Numbered from the stretch's first letter, positions 27,906-38,054 are shown. The stretch is 64,000 nt of DNA from Pseudomonas ekonensis (GCF_019145435.1 NZ_JAHSTS010000003.1:1-64000), one strand, 5' to 3'. Notes: generated by a model from the sequence alone, not told the origin. A program made the numbers and translations.

Positions 27906-29192
27906 ATGAAGACTTTCGTTATCGCGACCCTGGCGTTGCTCGGCAGCGCCTCCCTGTACGGCGCCGAAGCCGATCAATCCTTGATCAGGCAGGGTGAATA
28001 CCTGGCCCGCGCAGGCGACTGCGTGGCCTGCCACACCGCCAAGGACGGCAAACCGTTCGCCGGCGGCCTGCCGATGGAAACGCCGATCGGCACGATCTAC
28101 TCGACCAACATCACCCCGGACAAGCGCGGCATCGGCGGCTACAGCTTCGAGGACTTCGACCGGGCCGTGCGCCATGGCGTGGCCCGCAACGGCAGCACGC
28201 TGTATCCGGCGATGCCGTACCCGTCCTACGCCCGCGTCACCGAAGCCGACATGCAGGCGCTGTACGCGTTCTTCATGCACGGCGTCGAACCGGTGGCCCA
28301 GGAGAACAAGGCCAGCGACATCCCCTGGCCGCTGAGCATGCGCTGGCCGCTGACGGGCTGGCGCTGGCTGTTTGCGCCGAAGGTCGAGGACTACAAAGCT
28401 ACGTCGGACGATGCCGTCGTCAGCCGTGGGGCTTATCTGGTGGAAGGCCTCGGACATTGCGGCGCTTGTCATACGCCCCGCGCCCTGACCATGCAGGAAA
28501 AATCCCTGAGTGCAGGCGAAGGCAGCACTTTCCTGTCAGGCAGCGCGCCGCTGGAAGGCTGGATCGCCAAGAACCTGCGCGGCGACCACAAGGACGGCCT
28601 CGGCGGCTGGAGCGAAGAGCAACTGGTGCAGTTCCTGAAGACCGGGCGCAGCGACCGCAGCGCGGTGTTCGGCGGCATGAGCGACGTGGTCACCCACAGC
28701 ATGCAGTACATGACCGACGCCGACCTGACCGCGATCGCCCGCTACCTGAAATCGTTGCCGGCCCAAGATCCCGCCGACCGCCCGCACCAGTACGACGAAA
28801 CGGCCGCCAAGGCCCTGTGGAACGGCGACGACAGCCAGCGCGGCGCCGCGGTGTACATCGACAACTGCGCGGCCTGCCACCGCACCGACGGCCACGGCTA
28901 CACCCGCGTGTTCCCGGCGCTGGCGGGCAATCCGGTGCTGCAATCGGAAGATCCGGCCTCGCTGATCCACATCGTGCTCCAGGGCGGCACGCTGCCGGCG
29001 ACCCACGCGGCGCCGTCGGCCATCACCATGCCGGGGTTCGGCTGGCGGCTGTCGGATCAGGAAGTGGCGGATGTGGTGAGCTTCATCCGGGGCAGTTGGG
29101 GCAACAAGGGGGCGCCGGTCAGCGCAGCTGAGGTCAAACACTTGCGTGCCGAACAGATGAAGACGGCATCGACGCAAGAGTCCGCCCACTGA
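27906..29192 (+). CDS. Gluconate 2-dehydrogenase triheme cytochrome c subunit
   Basis: This 428-aa protein has a signal peptide (MKTFVIATLALLGSASLYGA) and three CxxCH heme sites starting at Cys39, Cys185 and Cys321. That is the spacing of the triheme cytochrome of membrane gluconate and alcohol dehydrogenases. It accepts electrons from the FAD subunit and passes them to ubiquinone at the membrane. AAGGAGCG favours ATG 27906 over ATG 27900. It is the last gene of the operon and is followed by a strong terminator. Confidence 0.93.
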   Translation: MKTFVIATLALLGSASLYGAEADQSLIRQGEYLARAGDCVACHTAKDGKPFAGGLPMETPIGTIYSTNITPDKRGIGGYSFEDFDRAVRHGVARNGSTLYPAMPYPSYARVTEADMQALYAFFMHGVEPVAQENKASDIPWPLSMRWPLTGWRWLFAPKVEDYKATSDDAVVSRGAYLVEGLGHCGACHTPRALTMQEKSLSAGEGSTFLSGSAPLEGWIAKNLRGDHKDGLGGWSEEQLVQFLKTGRSDRSAVFGGMSDVVTHSMQYMTDADLTAIARYLKSLPAQDPADRPHQYDETAAKALWNGDDSQRGAAVYIDNCAACHRTDGHGYTRVFPALAGNPVLQSEDPASLIHIVLQGGTLPATHAAPSAITMPGFGWRLSDQEVADVVSFIRGSWGNKGAPVSAAEVKHLRAEQMKTASTQESAH

Positions 29193-29210
29193 CACACCGG
29201 AACATAAAGA

Positions 29211-29246
29211 AGGCCCTGCCCGCAGTAATGCGGGCAGGGCCTTTTT
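29211..29246 (+). terminator. Terminator of the gluconate dehydrogenase operon
   Basis: The stem AGGCCCTGCCCGCA / TGCGGGCAGGGCCT has a 4-base loop and ends in TTTTT. Confidence 0.92.
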
Positions 29247-29282
29247 ATATTGAGTGCCACAACTTCTGCGGCCTCTTGAGAC

Positions 29283-29585
29283 TCAAGGATTTTCGATACT
29301 GACATAAGCCTTGGCCAGCGCCAGCAACTTGGCCTTATCGTCTGCATCGATGTCACCGTCGCCATCGATGTCCTTTTCGTTGCGGATGCCGAACGTCTTG
29401 CCGCCGTCATAAGAAGCGGCGATGAGCGTACGGGAATCGAGCAGGGAGTCCGTCGGCACGGCGTTCTCAGCGTTCCAGCCGGATTCCTTCAGCGCGAACT
29501 GCAGGGAAACCAGCACTTCATCAGGGTCGACCGGAGTGGGGCCGAGTTTCTGCAAAAAGATGCCACGAGGATTGAAGTTAGACAT
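29283..29585 (-). CDS. Small acidic protein with a single EF-hand/dockerin-like calcium loop
   Basis: This 100-aa protein has no signal peptide. Residues 72-83 (DIDGDGDIDADD) fit a canonical EF-hand/dockerin-type calcium loop: Asp at positions 1, 3 and 5, Gly at 6, Ile at 8 and Asp at 12. The rest (GPTPVDPDEVLVSLQFALKE) suggests a small helical domain. AAAGGA precedes the ATG at 29585. Its flanks are AT-richer than the surroundings, which may mark acquisition. It stands alone, divergent from the radical SAM gene. I do not recognise a function. Confidence 0.75.
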   Translation of the reverse strand: MSNFNPRGIFLQKLGPTPVDPDEVLVSLQFALKESGWNAENAVPTDSLLDSRTLIAASYDGGKTFGIRNEKDIDGDGDIDADDKAKLLALAKAYVSIENP

Positions 29586-29789
29586 GGTTAATTCCTTTTA
29601 TTTAAATCATCCGGGTTACAACGGAGACAATCCTAACGGCATAGCAACTTCCGAAACTACGTTGAATATATAACCTCAAGTTTCGCTCAACTAACGACTC
29701 CGATACCGGTACGTTGCCGAACCTGAATCCGCAGGGGCCGCTCCGCAGAATCGCCGAACGGCACTGGCCGTTTCCGCAAGCCAAGGATA

Positions 29790-29805
29790 CTGTATGCACA
29801 TACAG
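29790..29805 (+). promoter_or_regulatory. LexA (SOS) box
   Basis: CTGTATGCACATACAG is a perfect LexA-type dyad: CTGTAT and ATACAG are separated by 4 bases (CTG-N10-CAG). It ends 17 bp before the start codon of the radical SAM gene. The orthologous P. aeruginosa gene PA0069 is, to my knowledge, in the LexA regulon. Confidence 0.9.
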
Positions 29806-29822
29806 CACACAGGACACCTCCG

Positions 29823-30881
29823 ATGCACACGCCCTTGCCTCCCCGCGGCCGCGGCACCGCCGCCAACCCGCACAACCGCTTCGCGCCGAGCCGTTCGGTG
29901 GCCGAGGACGACGGCTGGCATCAGGAAGTGCCGCAGACCCAAGGCACCGAGGTGCGGATCGAGACGGCGAAGACCATCATCACCCGCAACACCTCGCCGG
30001 ATCTGCCCTTCGACCGCTCGGTCAATCCTTACCGCGGCTGCGAGCACGGTTGCATCTATTGCTACGCCCGGCCCAGCCACGCCTACTGGGACCTGTCGCC
30101 AGGGCTGGATTTCGAAACCAAACTGATCGCCAAGACCAACGCCGCCCAGGTGCTGGAAGAACAATTGGGCAAGCGCGGCTACCAATGCGCGCCGATCAAC
30201 CTGGGCTCCAACACCGATCCTTATCAGCCCATCGAACGCGAGCACAGGATCACCCGGCAGATCCTCGAAGTGCTGCTGCGCCACCGGCATCCGGTGACCA
30301 TCGTCACCAAGGGCTCGCTGATCCTGCGCGACCTCGACCTGCTCACCGAACTGGCCCGGCTGCGGCTGGTGGCGGTGATGATCAGCCTCACCACCCTGGA
30401 CGACGAGCTCAAGCGCATCCTCGAACCCCGCGCAGCCGCGCCCAAGGCCCGGCTGCGGGCGATCCGGGTGATGCGCGAAGCGGGAATTCCGGTGGGCGTG
30501 CTGTGTTCGCCGATGATTCCGATGATCAACGACAGCGAGATCGAAAGCCTGCTCACCGAGGCCCACGCGGCCGGCGCCCAGAGCGCGGCGTACATGATGC
30601 TGCGCCTGCCGCTGGAGGTGGCGCCGCTGTTCGAGCAGTGGCTTGAGGCGCATTACCCGCAGCGCGCGGCCCATGTGCTGAGCCTGATCCGTCAGAGCCG
30701 GGGCGGCGAGCTCTACGACAGCCGCTTCGGCGCCCGCATGCGGGGCGAAGGGCCGTTCGCCGACCTGCTGGCCCAGCGGTTCGCCAAGGCGCTGAAGCGT
30801 CTGGGGCTCGACCGTCGCGAAGGCTTCGGCCTCGATTGCTCGGCCTTTTGTCCGCCGGGTCGCCAGATGTCGCTGATTTAG
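29823..30881 (+). CDS. PA0069-family radical SAM protein (SOS-regulated)
   Basis: This 352-aa radical SAM enzyme has the cluster motif CEHGCIYCYARPSHAYWDLS near residue 72 (CxxxCxxC) and the NLGSNTDPYQPIEREH segment shared with the SplB-like Rv2578c/PA0069 group. It therefore belongs to the spore-photoproduct-lyase-related clan, though not to the lyase itself. The conserved Cys in the C-terminal FGLDCSAFCPPGRQ is notable. AGGACA precedes ATG 29823, directly after the LexA box. A DNA-damage role is inferred from regulation and clan; the substrate is unknown. Confidence 0.88.
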   Translation: MHTPLPPRGRGTAANPHNRFAPSRSVAEDDGWHQEVPQTQGTEVRIETAKTIITRNTSPDLPFDRSVNPYRGCEHGCIYCYARPSHAYWDLSPGLDFETKLIAKTNAAQVLEEQLGKRGYQCAPINLGSNTDPYQPIEREHRITRQILEVLLRHRHPVTIVTKGSLILRDLDLLTELARLRLVAVMISLTTLDDELKRILEPRAAAPKARLRAIRVMREAGIPVGVLCSPMIPMINDSEIESLLTEAHAAGAQSAAYMMLRLPLEVAPLFEQWLEAHYPQRAAHVLSLIRQSRGGELYDSRFGARMRGEGPFADLLAQRFAKALKRLGLDRREGFGLDCSAFCPPGRQMSLI

Positions 30882-30917
30882 CGACAATTGGCCCAGGGTC
30901 GAGCGACGGAACCCCTC

Positions 30918-30946
30918 GACCGGTTGCGCCGGTCACGTTTTTTGTG
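30918..30946 (+). terminator. Terminator after the radical SAM gene
   Basis: The hairpin GACCGG-TTGCG-CCGGTC is followed by ACGTTTTTT. An overlapping second hairpin, GGTCAC/GTGACC, flanks the T-run. Confidence 0.65.
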
Positions 30947-31117
30947 ACCTGGAACACAGGTTCCAGAGCCTTTGATTCAGTTTGAGTTAAGTTTCGGCGG
31001 TTACCTTGTTCATCGAGTGACTGACGGGTCAGGATCGGCCCGGATGTTTGAACAGCCACTGGCTTCACACCGGAATACACGGGAATGACTCCCCGAATCC
31101 GCCAAAGAGGATGAATC

Positions 31118-31846
31118 ATGAGTGACAAGGATAAACAGCCGTTGGCTGCGTCGGCGCCGGCCCCTGAGGCGGAAACCGCCGATGCAGCGCTGAAGCACAT
31201 CGTCGACGGCTTTTTGCATTTTCATCATGAGGTCTTTCCGCAGCAGGAAGAACTCTTCAAGAAACTCGCCACGGCCCAGTCGCCACGGGCGATGTTCATC
31301 ACCTGCGCCGACTCGCGCATCGTTCCCGAACTGATCACCCAGAGCTCCCCCGGCGACCTGTTCGTGACCCGCAACGTCGGCAACGTCGTACCGCCCTACG
31401 GCCAGATGAACGGTGGCGTGTCCACCGCCATCGAATACGCCGTGCTCGCCCTGGGCGTGCAGCACATCATCATCTGCGGCCATTCCGACTGCGGCGCCAT
31501 GCGCGCGGTGCTCAACCCGGACAGCCTGGAGAAGATGCCGACGGTCAAGGCCTGGCTGCGCCACGCCGAAGTCGCGAAAACCATGGTGCAGGACAACTGC
31601 AACTGCGCCAACGAAAAAGAAAGCATGCCGATCCTCACCGAGGAAAACGTCATCGCCCAACTGCAGCACTTGCGTACCCATCCCTCGGTAGCCTCGCGCA
31701 TGGCGAACGGTCATCTGTTCATCCATGGCTGGGTCTACAACATCGAAACCAGCGAAATCAAAGCGTACGACGCGGACCAGGGCTGCTTCCTGCCGCTGGA
31801 CGGCAGCCATCCGATCCCGGTGGCGACGCCAAAAGCGCGCTTCTAG
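31118..31846 (+). CDS. Beta-class carbonic anhydrase
   Basis: This 242-aa zinc enzyme interconverts CO2 and bicarbonate. The ligands are visible: Cys63 with Asp65 and Arg67 (TCADSR), and His122 with Cys125 (CGHSDCGAM). AAAGAGG lies 7 bases before ATG 31118; another ATG at 31111 is out of frame. A SulP transporter with a C-terminal STAS domain follows 90 bp downstream, so the pair probably supplies or concentrates bicarbonate. The same pair precedes the cox cluster in P. aeruginosa (PA0102-PA0103). Confidence 0.93.
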   Translation: MSDKDKQPLAASAPAPEAETADAALKHIVDGFLHFHHEVFPQQEELFKKLATAQSPRAMFITCADSRIVPELITQSSPGDLFVTRNVGNVVPPYGQMNGGVSTAIEYAVLALGVQHIIICGHSDCGAMRAVLNPDSLEKMPTVKAWLRHAEVAKTMVQDNCNCANEKESMPILTEENVIAQLQHLRTHPSVASRMANGHLFIHGWVYNIETSEIKAYDADQGCFLPLDGSHPIPVATPKARF

Positions 31847-31936
31847 ATCCTCCTAAAAATCTCTGTGGTTTGACGCCGGCCGCTGTTTCAGCGGTCCGGC
31901 CTCGCCACGCCTGAAGAAAAGTCCGGGAGAATCCCC

Positions 31937-33463
31937 ATGCGTGCCGCTCAATTGAAAGCTGTTCTGCCACGGGAGCTGTTGGCTTCGGTGGTTGTGTTCC
32001 TGGTCGCCCTGCCGCTGTGCATGGGCATCGCCATCGCCTCGGGCCTGCCGCCGGCCAAGGGGCTGGTCACCGGCATCATCGGCGGACTGGTGGTGGGCTG
32101 GCTGGCCGGCTCTCCGTTGCAGGTCAGCGGGCCGGCGGCCGGGTTGGCGGTGCTGGTGTTCGAGCTGGTGCGCCAGCACGGCGTCGAGATGCTCGGGCCG
32201 ATCCTGCTGCTGGCCGGGCTGCTGCAGCTGGCGGCCGGGCGCCTGAAGCTCGGCTGCTGGTTCCGGGTCACGGCGCCGGCGGTGGTGTACGGCATGCTCG
32301 CCGGGATCGGCGTGCTGATCATCCTGTCCCAGGTGCATGTGATGCTCGACGCCGCGCCGAAACCCTCCGGCCTGGACAACCTCACCGCGTTCCCCGGCGC
32401 CGTGGCCCAGGCCCTGCCGTCGTTCGGCTGGCAGGCCGGGCTGCTGGGGCTGGGAACCATCGCGGTGATGTGGCTGTGGGAGAAATTCCGCCCGCATTCG
32501 CTGCGCTTCGTGCCCGGCGCGCTGCTGGGCGTCGGCCTGGCCACGGGCGCCAGCCTGCTGCTGGCGCTGCCGGTCAAACGGGTCGAGGTACCGGACAACC
32601 TGGCGCAGGCCATCGACTGGCTCAAGCCGGCGGACCTGCTCAACCTCGCCGACCCTGCCTTGCTGGTCGCGGCGTTCGCCGTGGCCTTCATCGCCAGCGC
32701 CGAGACCCTGCTGTCCGCCGCGGCGGTGGACCGCATGCACAGCGGCCCGCGCTCGGACTTCGACCGTGAACTGTCGGCGCAGGGGGTGGGCAACATGCTC
32801 TGCGGCCTGGTCGGCGCGCTGCCGATGACCGGGGTGATCGTGCGCAGTTCGGCGAACGTCCAGGCCGGCGCCACCACGCGCCTTTCGACGATCTTCCACG
32901 GCCTGTGGCTGCTGGCGTTCGTGCTGTTGCTGTCGAGCCTGCTGCAGAGCATCCCGGTGGCGAGCCTGGCCGGCGTGCTGGTCTACACCGGGTTCAAGCT
33001 GGTGGACCTGAAGGTGTTCCGCGGCCTGGGCCGTTACGGCCGGATGCCGATGTTCACCTACGCCGCCACAGCGCTGGCGATCATCTTCACGGACTTGTTG
33101 ACCGGCGTGCTGATCGGCTTCGGCCTGACCCTGCTGAAGCTGGCGCTGAAAGCCGCGCGGCTGAAGATCAGCCTGATCGACCTGCCCCAGGAGGGGGAAA
33201 TGGAGATGCGCCTGACGGGCGCGGCGACGTTCCTCAAGGTGCCGGCGCTGACCCAGGCCCTGGCCAGCGTTCCACCGGGCACGACGGTGCATGTGCCGCT
33301 CAACAACCTGAGCTACATCGACCACGCCTGCCTGGAACTGTTGGAGGAATGGGGGCGGGCCAATGCCGCCAAGGGGTCGAGGCTGCTGATCGAGTCCCGG
33401 GGGCTCAAGCGCAGGCTTGAAGGGCGGGTGCGCACCACCGCCGGTATCGGCACGGCGGGCTGA
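31937..33463 (+). CDS. SulP-family anion transporter (probable bicarbonate transporter)
   Basis: This 508-aa inner-membrane protein has about 11-12 helices and the SulP N-terminal core (LVALPLCMGIAIASGLPPAKGL, then GSPLQVSGPAAGLAVLV). A C-terminal STAS-like domain (about residues 420-490) contains VPLNNLSYIDHACLELLEEW. It is usually annotated as a sulfate permease, but genetic linkage to a beta carbonic anhydrase favours bicarbonate transport, as for BicA-type SulP proteins. The substrate is therefore inferred. A REP doublet follows the stop. Confidence 0.9.
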   Translation: MRAAQLKAVLPRELLASVVVFLVALPLCMGIAIASGLPPAKGLVTGIIGGLVVGWLAGSPLQVSGPAAGLAVLVFELVRQHGVEMLGPILLLAGLLQLAAGRLKLGCWFRVTAPAVVYGMLAGIGVLIILSQVHVMLDAAPKPSGLDNLTAFPGAVAQALPSFGWQAGLLGLGTIAVMWLWEKFRPHSLRFVPGALLGVGLATGASLLLALPVKRVEVPDNLAQAIDWLKPADLLNLADPALLVAAFAVAFIASAETLLSAAAVDRMHSGPRSDFDRELSAQGVGNMLCGLVGALPMTGVIVRSSANVQAGATTRLSTIFHGLWLLAFVLLLSSLLQSIPVASLAGVLVYTGFKLVDLKVFRGLGRYGRMPMFTYAATALAIIFTDLLTGVLIGFGLTLLKLALKAARLKISLIDLPQEGEMEMRLTGAATFLKVPALTQALASVPPGTTVHVPLNNLSYIDHACLELLEEWGRANAAKGSRLLIESRGLKRRLEGRVRTTAGIGTAG

Positions 33464-33469
33464 ACCTTG

Positions 33470-33557
33470 TAGGAGCGAGCCTGCTCGCGATGGCGTCGGG
33501 TCAGTCAACGCAAGGGTTGAATGATCGACCGCCATCGCGAGCAGGCTCGCTCCTGCA
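33470..33557. repeat. REP doublet (REPIN)
   Basis: TAGGAGCGAGCCTGCTCGCG is inverted as CGCGAGCAGGCTCGCTCCT about 40 bp away, flanking a short unique spacer. It lies between the convergent SulP and hypothetical genes. Confidence 0.88.
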
Positions 33558-33572
33558 TTGGATCGTGCGGGC

Positions 33573-34205
33573 TCAGGCGGCCGGCTGATCCAGCTCCAGG
33601 CCCACGCCCAGGCGGCGGCCCATGCACGGCCAGCGTTTCCAGGCGGCGCCGGTGTCCGGGCTGCTGAGCTTCTCGCGGTAGGCCTCCACCGACTCCAGCG
33701 CAAAGCTGTCGTCGTCGAGCATGCTGTCCACCGCGTGGTGCACCACTTCGTCGAGTTGGTTGGCGAATGCCTCACCCAGCAGCTGGTGGGCAATCAGATT
33801 GGCGACCGTCATGTCCAAGGGGATCAGTGGCTGGCCGAAATGCTTGATGTACAGGTCGTTGACCTCTTCGACAAACCGATGGGCCAGGTAGGCCTCGTCC
33901 AGCAGGCTGTCCAGGCCCACGGGGGGCTGGAGGAAGTACTGCTCGGCGATCTTCAGCACCGGTTTGATCTGTGACTCGATTCCCGCTTCCCTGGCGACTT
34001 CATTGGCTGCATCCAGCAGGTCCGGCACTTCATCGATGTAGGCGGCGACGAAGCGCGTCAGGACGGCTTCGGCACCGGTTTCCGGCAACTGGATCGCCGG
34101 GTGCAGGTGAGGCAGTTGGGTTTCCAGCTGACGGGTCAGCCGTCCGGTGTCTTTCTCGTGTTCTCGGGCTATTCGGATCTGCTCGCGCAATGCGGCGGTG
34201 TTCAT
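33573..34205 (-). CDS. Conserved hypothetical protein (PA0104-like)
   Basis: This 210-aa protein is predicted soluble and mostly helical, without a signal peptide or a motif I recognise (ALREQIRIAREHEKDTGRLT at the N-terminus, VEAYREKLSSPDTGAAWKRW near the C-terminus). ATG 34205 is taken as the start. It occupies the position of PA0104 between the carbonic anhydrase-SulP pair and the cox genes in P. aeruginosa, and it is transcribed away from coxB. The conserved position hints at a link to oxidase or CO2 biology, but nothing in the sequence proves it. Confidence 0.75.
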   Translation of the reverse strand: MNTAALREQIRIAREHEKDTGRLTRQLETQLPHLHPAIQLPETGAEAVLTRFVAAYIDEVPDLLDAANEVAREAGIESQIKPVLKIAEQYFLQPPVGLDSLLDEAYLAHRFVEEVNDLYIKHFGQPLIPLDMTVANLIAHQLLGEAFANQLDEVVHHAVDSMLDDDSFALESVEAYREKLSSPDTGAAWKRWPCMGRRLGVGLELDQPAA

Positions 34206-34576
34206 GAAAACTCCAGGGTACAGGGCAATGAAATAGGGAAGACATAACTTAGCTGGCTTACGAAAAATGCTAAGACGCATTTGTCATAATTATTTCATCC
34301 TTGATACACCGGGGTTATATCGGTGTGCCACCACTCCGCTGCATCCTTCTCCATTCGTGCCCTGGAACGCAAGTGCCAGCTGTTTCATGCGATTTACGCG
34401 GTCGCGTTGCGAGGTTCAAGTCGCTGTCTATACTCGCCAGTGAATGGAGTTAGCTGATGATGCCTGACTGCCCGCGCAGCAAGGCCCGGCGATTCAAGTT
34501 AGTAGTCTGATGCAGCCGCTCCCTTGCCGCAGGCGTTGCGCCTACGGGACAACAAGAACGATAAGGGGAACCCGCA
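34206..34576 (+). promoter_or_regulatory. 371-bp cox cluster upstream region
   Basis: No gene is seen. Features are a small hairpin ACACCG...CGGTGT (34306-34326), a promoter-like TTGCGA-N16-TATACT at 34407-34434 whose extended -10 CTATACT matches the RpoS-type consensus in Pseudomonas, and an imperfect inverted repeat CCGCAGGCG/CGCCTACGG (about 34523-34544) in the untranslated leader. AAGGGG lies before the coxB ATG. RpoS control of the aa3 oxidase is reported for P. aeruginosa. Confidence 0.45.
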
Positions 34577-35704
34577 ATGATGCGACATCCACACGTCTGG
34601 ATGGGCCTCCTGTTGTGGTCGATTTTCAGCCAGGCGCAAGCGGCCTGGACTGTGAATATGGCGCCTGGAGCGACTGAGATCAGTCACGCTGTGTTCGACC
34701 TGCACATGACCATCTTCTGGATCTGCGTGGTGATCGGGATCATCGTCTTCGGCGCGATGTTCTGGTCGATGATCCTGCACCGCCGCTCCACCGGCCAGGT
34801 CGCGGCACGCTTTCACGAGAGCACCACCGTCGAGATCCTCTGGACCGTCGTGCCGTTCCTGATCCTGGTGGCGATGGCCGTCCCGGCGACCGCCACCCTG
34901 ATCAGGATGTACGACACCAGCGAGCCGGACATCGACATCCAGATCACCGGCTACCAGTGGAAGTGGCACTACAAGTACCTGGGCCAGGACGTCGAGTTCT
35001 TCAGCAACCTGGCCACCCCCGCCGAACAGATCCACAACAAGCAAGCCAAGGGCGACCACTACCTGCTGGAGGTCGACAAGCCGCTGGTGCTGCCGACCGG
35101 CGCCAAGGTGCGCTTCCTCGTCACCTCCGCCGACGTGATCCACTCCTGGTGGGTGCCGGCCTTCGCGGTCAAGCGCGACGCCATCCCCGGCTTCGTCAAC
35201 GAAGCCTGGACCCGCGTCGACAAGCCTGGTATCTACCGCGGCCAGTGCGCCGAACTGTGCGGCAAGGATCACGGCTTCATGCCCATCGTGGTCGACGTGA
35301 AAGAGAAGGCCGACTACGACAAGTGGCTCGCCGAGCGCAAGGCCGAGGCCGCGCAGCTCAAGGAGCTGACCAGCAAGGAATGGACGCTGGACGAGCTCAA
35401 GGAACGCGGCGACAAGATCTACCACACCACCTGCGTGGCCTGTCACCAGGCCGAAGGCCAGGGCCTGCCGCCGATGTTCCCGGCGCTCAAGGGCTCGAAG
35501 ATCGCCACCGGCCCCAAAGAGGCGCACCTGAGCCTGGTGTTCCACGGCAAGCCCGGCACCGCCATGGCGGCGTTCGGCAAGCAGCTGTCGGAAGTCGATA
35601 TCGCCGCCGTCGTGACCTACGAACGCAACGCCTGGGGCAACAACAAGGGCGACATGGTCACGCCCAAAGAAGTGCTGGAGCTCAAACAGGCGGAAAGCAA
35701 ATGA
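34577..35704 (+). CDS. coxB: Cytochrome c oxidase subunit II (with fused cytochrome c domain)
   Basis: This 375-aa subunit has a signal peptide, two transmembrane helices and a cupredoxin domain with the CuA site (CAELCGKDHGFMPIVV, Cys224 and Cys228). A C-terminal cytochrome c domain carries CVACH at 286-290. The fused heme domain makes this a caa3-like subunit II able to take electrons directly, for example from cytochrome c4/c5. It is the first gene of the oxidase cluster, with coxA 82 bp downstream. There are ATGs at 34577 and 34580; the first fits the ribosome site. Confidence 0.95.
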   Translation: MMRHPHVWMGLLLWSIFSQAQAAWTVNMAPGATEISHAVFDLHMTIFWICVVIGIIVFGAMFWSMILHRRSTGQVAARFHESTTVEILWTVVPFLILVAMAVPATATLIRMYDTSEPDIDIQITGYQWKWHYKYLGQDVEFFSNLATPAEQIHNKQAKGDHYLLEVDKPLVLPTGAKVRFLVTSADVIHSWWVPAFAVKRDAIPGFVNEAWTRVDKPGIYRGQCAELCGKDHGFMPIVVDVKEKADYDKWLAERKAEAAQLKELTSKEWTLDELKERGDKIYHTTCVACHQAEGQGLPPMFPALKGSKIATGPKEAHLSLVFHGKPGTAMAAFGKQLSEVDIAAVVTYERNAWGNNKGDMVTPKEVLELKQAESK

Positions 35705-35786
35705 ACCGCGCCGCCGCGTCCTCCCGCCAACGTCCGGGGCTGCGCGCCCCGCACGGCCCTGCCCGTCCGCTTGAAGGAGAAAGGCC

Positions 35787-37373
<1,587 letters not shown>

Positions 37374-37391
37374 ACATTTTCTGCCTTGTGG

Positions 37392-37481
37392 AAACGCCTG
37401 AGGGAGCGGGCTCGCCCGCGATGGCGGCCTGCCTGAAACACGGCGGCGGCTGCATCGCCGGCAAGCCAGCTCCCACACAGT
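37392..37481. repeat. REP-like inverted repeat inside the cox cluster
   Basis: GAGGGAGCGGGCTCGCCCGCGATGGCGG is partly inverted as CATCGCCGGCAAGCCAGCTCCC. The two halves are diverged but recognisable as Pseudomonas REP. It occupies most of the 129-bp coxA-ctaG gap. Confidence 0.7.
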
Positions 37482-37502
37482 TCTCGGCAGAGGGCAAAGA
37501 TC

Positions 37503-38054
37503 ATGGCTGACTCGGTCTCGATGAAAAAACTGGTCACCCGCCTGTTGAGCGTGGTGGTGGCGATGTTTGTCTTCGGCTTCGCCCTGGTGCCGCTGTACGA
37601 CGTGATGTGCAAGGCCTTCGGCATCAACGGCAAGACTGCCGGGCAGTACGAAGGCGAACAGACCGTCGACACCTCGCGCCAGGTGCGCGTGCAGTTCCTG
37701 TCGACCAACACCGCCGACATGCCGTGGGACTTCTACCCCAAGCATGACGAGCTGACGGCCAACCCCGGCGCGGTCAACGAGATGATCTTCATCGCCCGCA
37801 ACCCCACCGACAAGCCGATGAGCGCCCAGGCCGTGCCGAGCATCGCGCCGAGCAACGCGGCGGCGTATTTCCACAAGACCGAATGCTTCTGTTTCACCCA
37901 GCAGGTGCTGCAGCCCGGTCAGCAGATCGAGATGCCCGTGCGCTTCATCGTTGACCGCGACATGCCCAAGGATGTGAAGCACCTGACGCTGTCCTACACG
38001 CTGTTCGACATCACCGCCCGTCATCCACCGGTGGCCGCAAGCACTGGCGGTTAA
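37503..38054 (+). CDS. ctaG: Cytochrome c oxidase assembly protein CtaG/Cox11
   Basis: This 183-aa copper chaperone delivers copper to the CuB centre of subunit I. It has one N-terminal membrane helix (about residues 10-30) and a periplasmic immunoglobulin-like domain with the copper-binding motif CFCFTQQ (about 125-131). The VPLYDVMCKAFGINGKT segment is diagnostic of Cox11. It lies between coxA and coxC, as in other proteobacteria. Confidence 0.95.
   Translation: MADSVSMKKLVTRLLSVVVAMFVFGFALVPLYDVMCKAFGINGKTAGQYEGEQTVDTSRQVRVQFLSTNTADMPWDFYPKHDELTANPGAVNEMIFIARNPTDKPMSAQAVPSIAPSNAAAYFHKTECFCFTQQVLQPGQQIEMPVRFIVDRDMPKDVKHLTLSYTLFDITARHPPVAASTGG

Noticed and set aside
25971..28472. Long antisense open frame across the gluconate dehydrogenase genes
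   Set aside because: It spans two real genes on the other strand and has no family motif or ribosome site.
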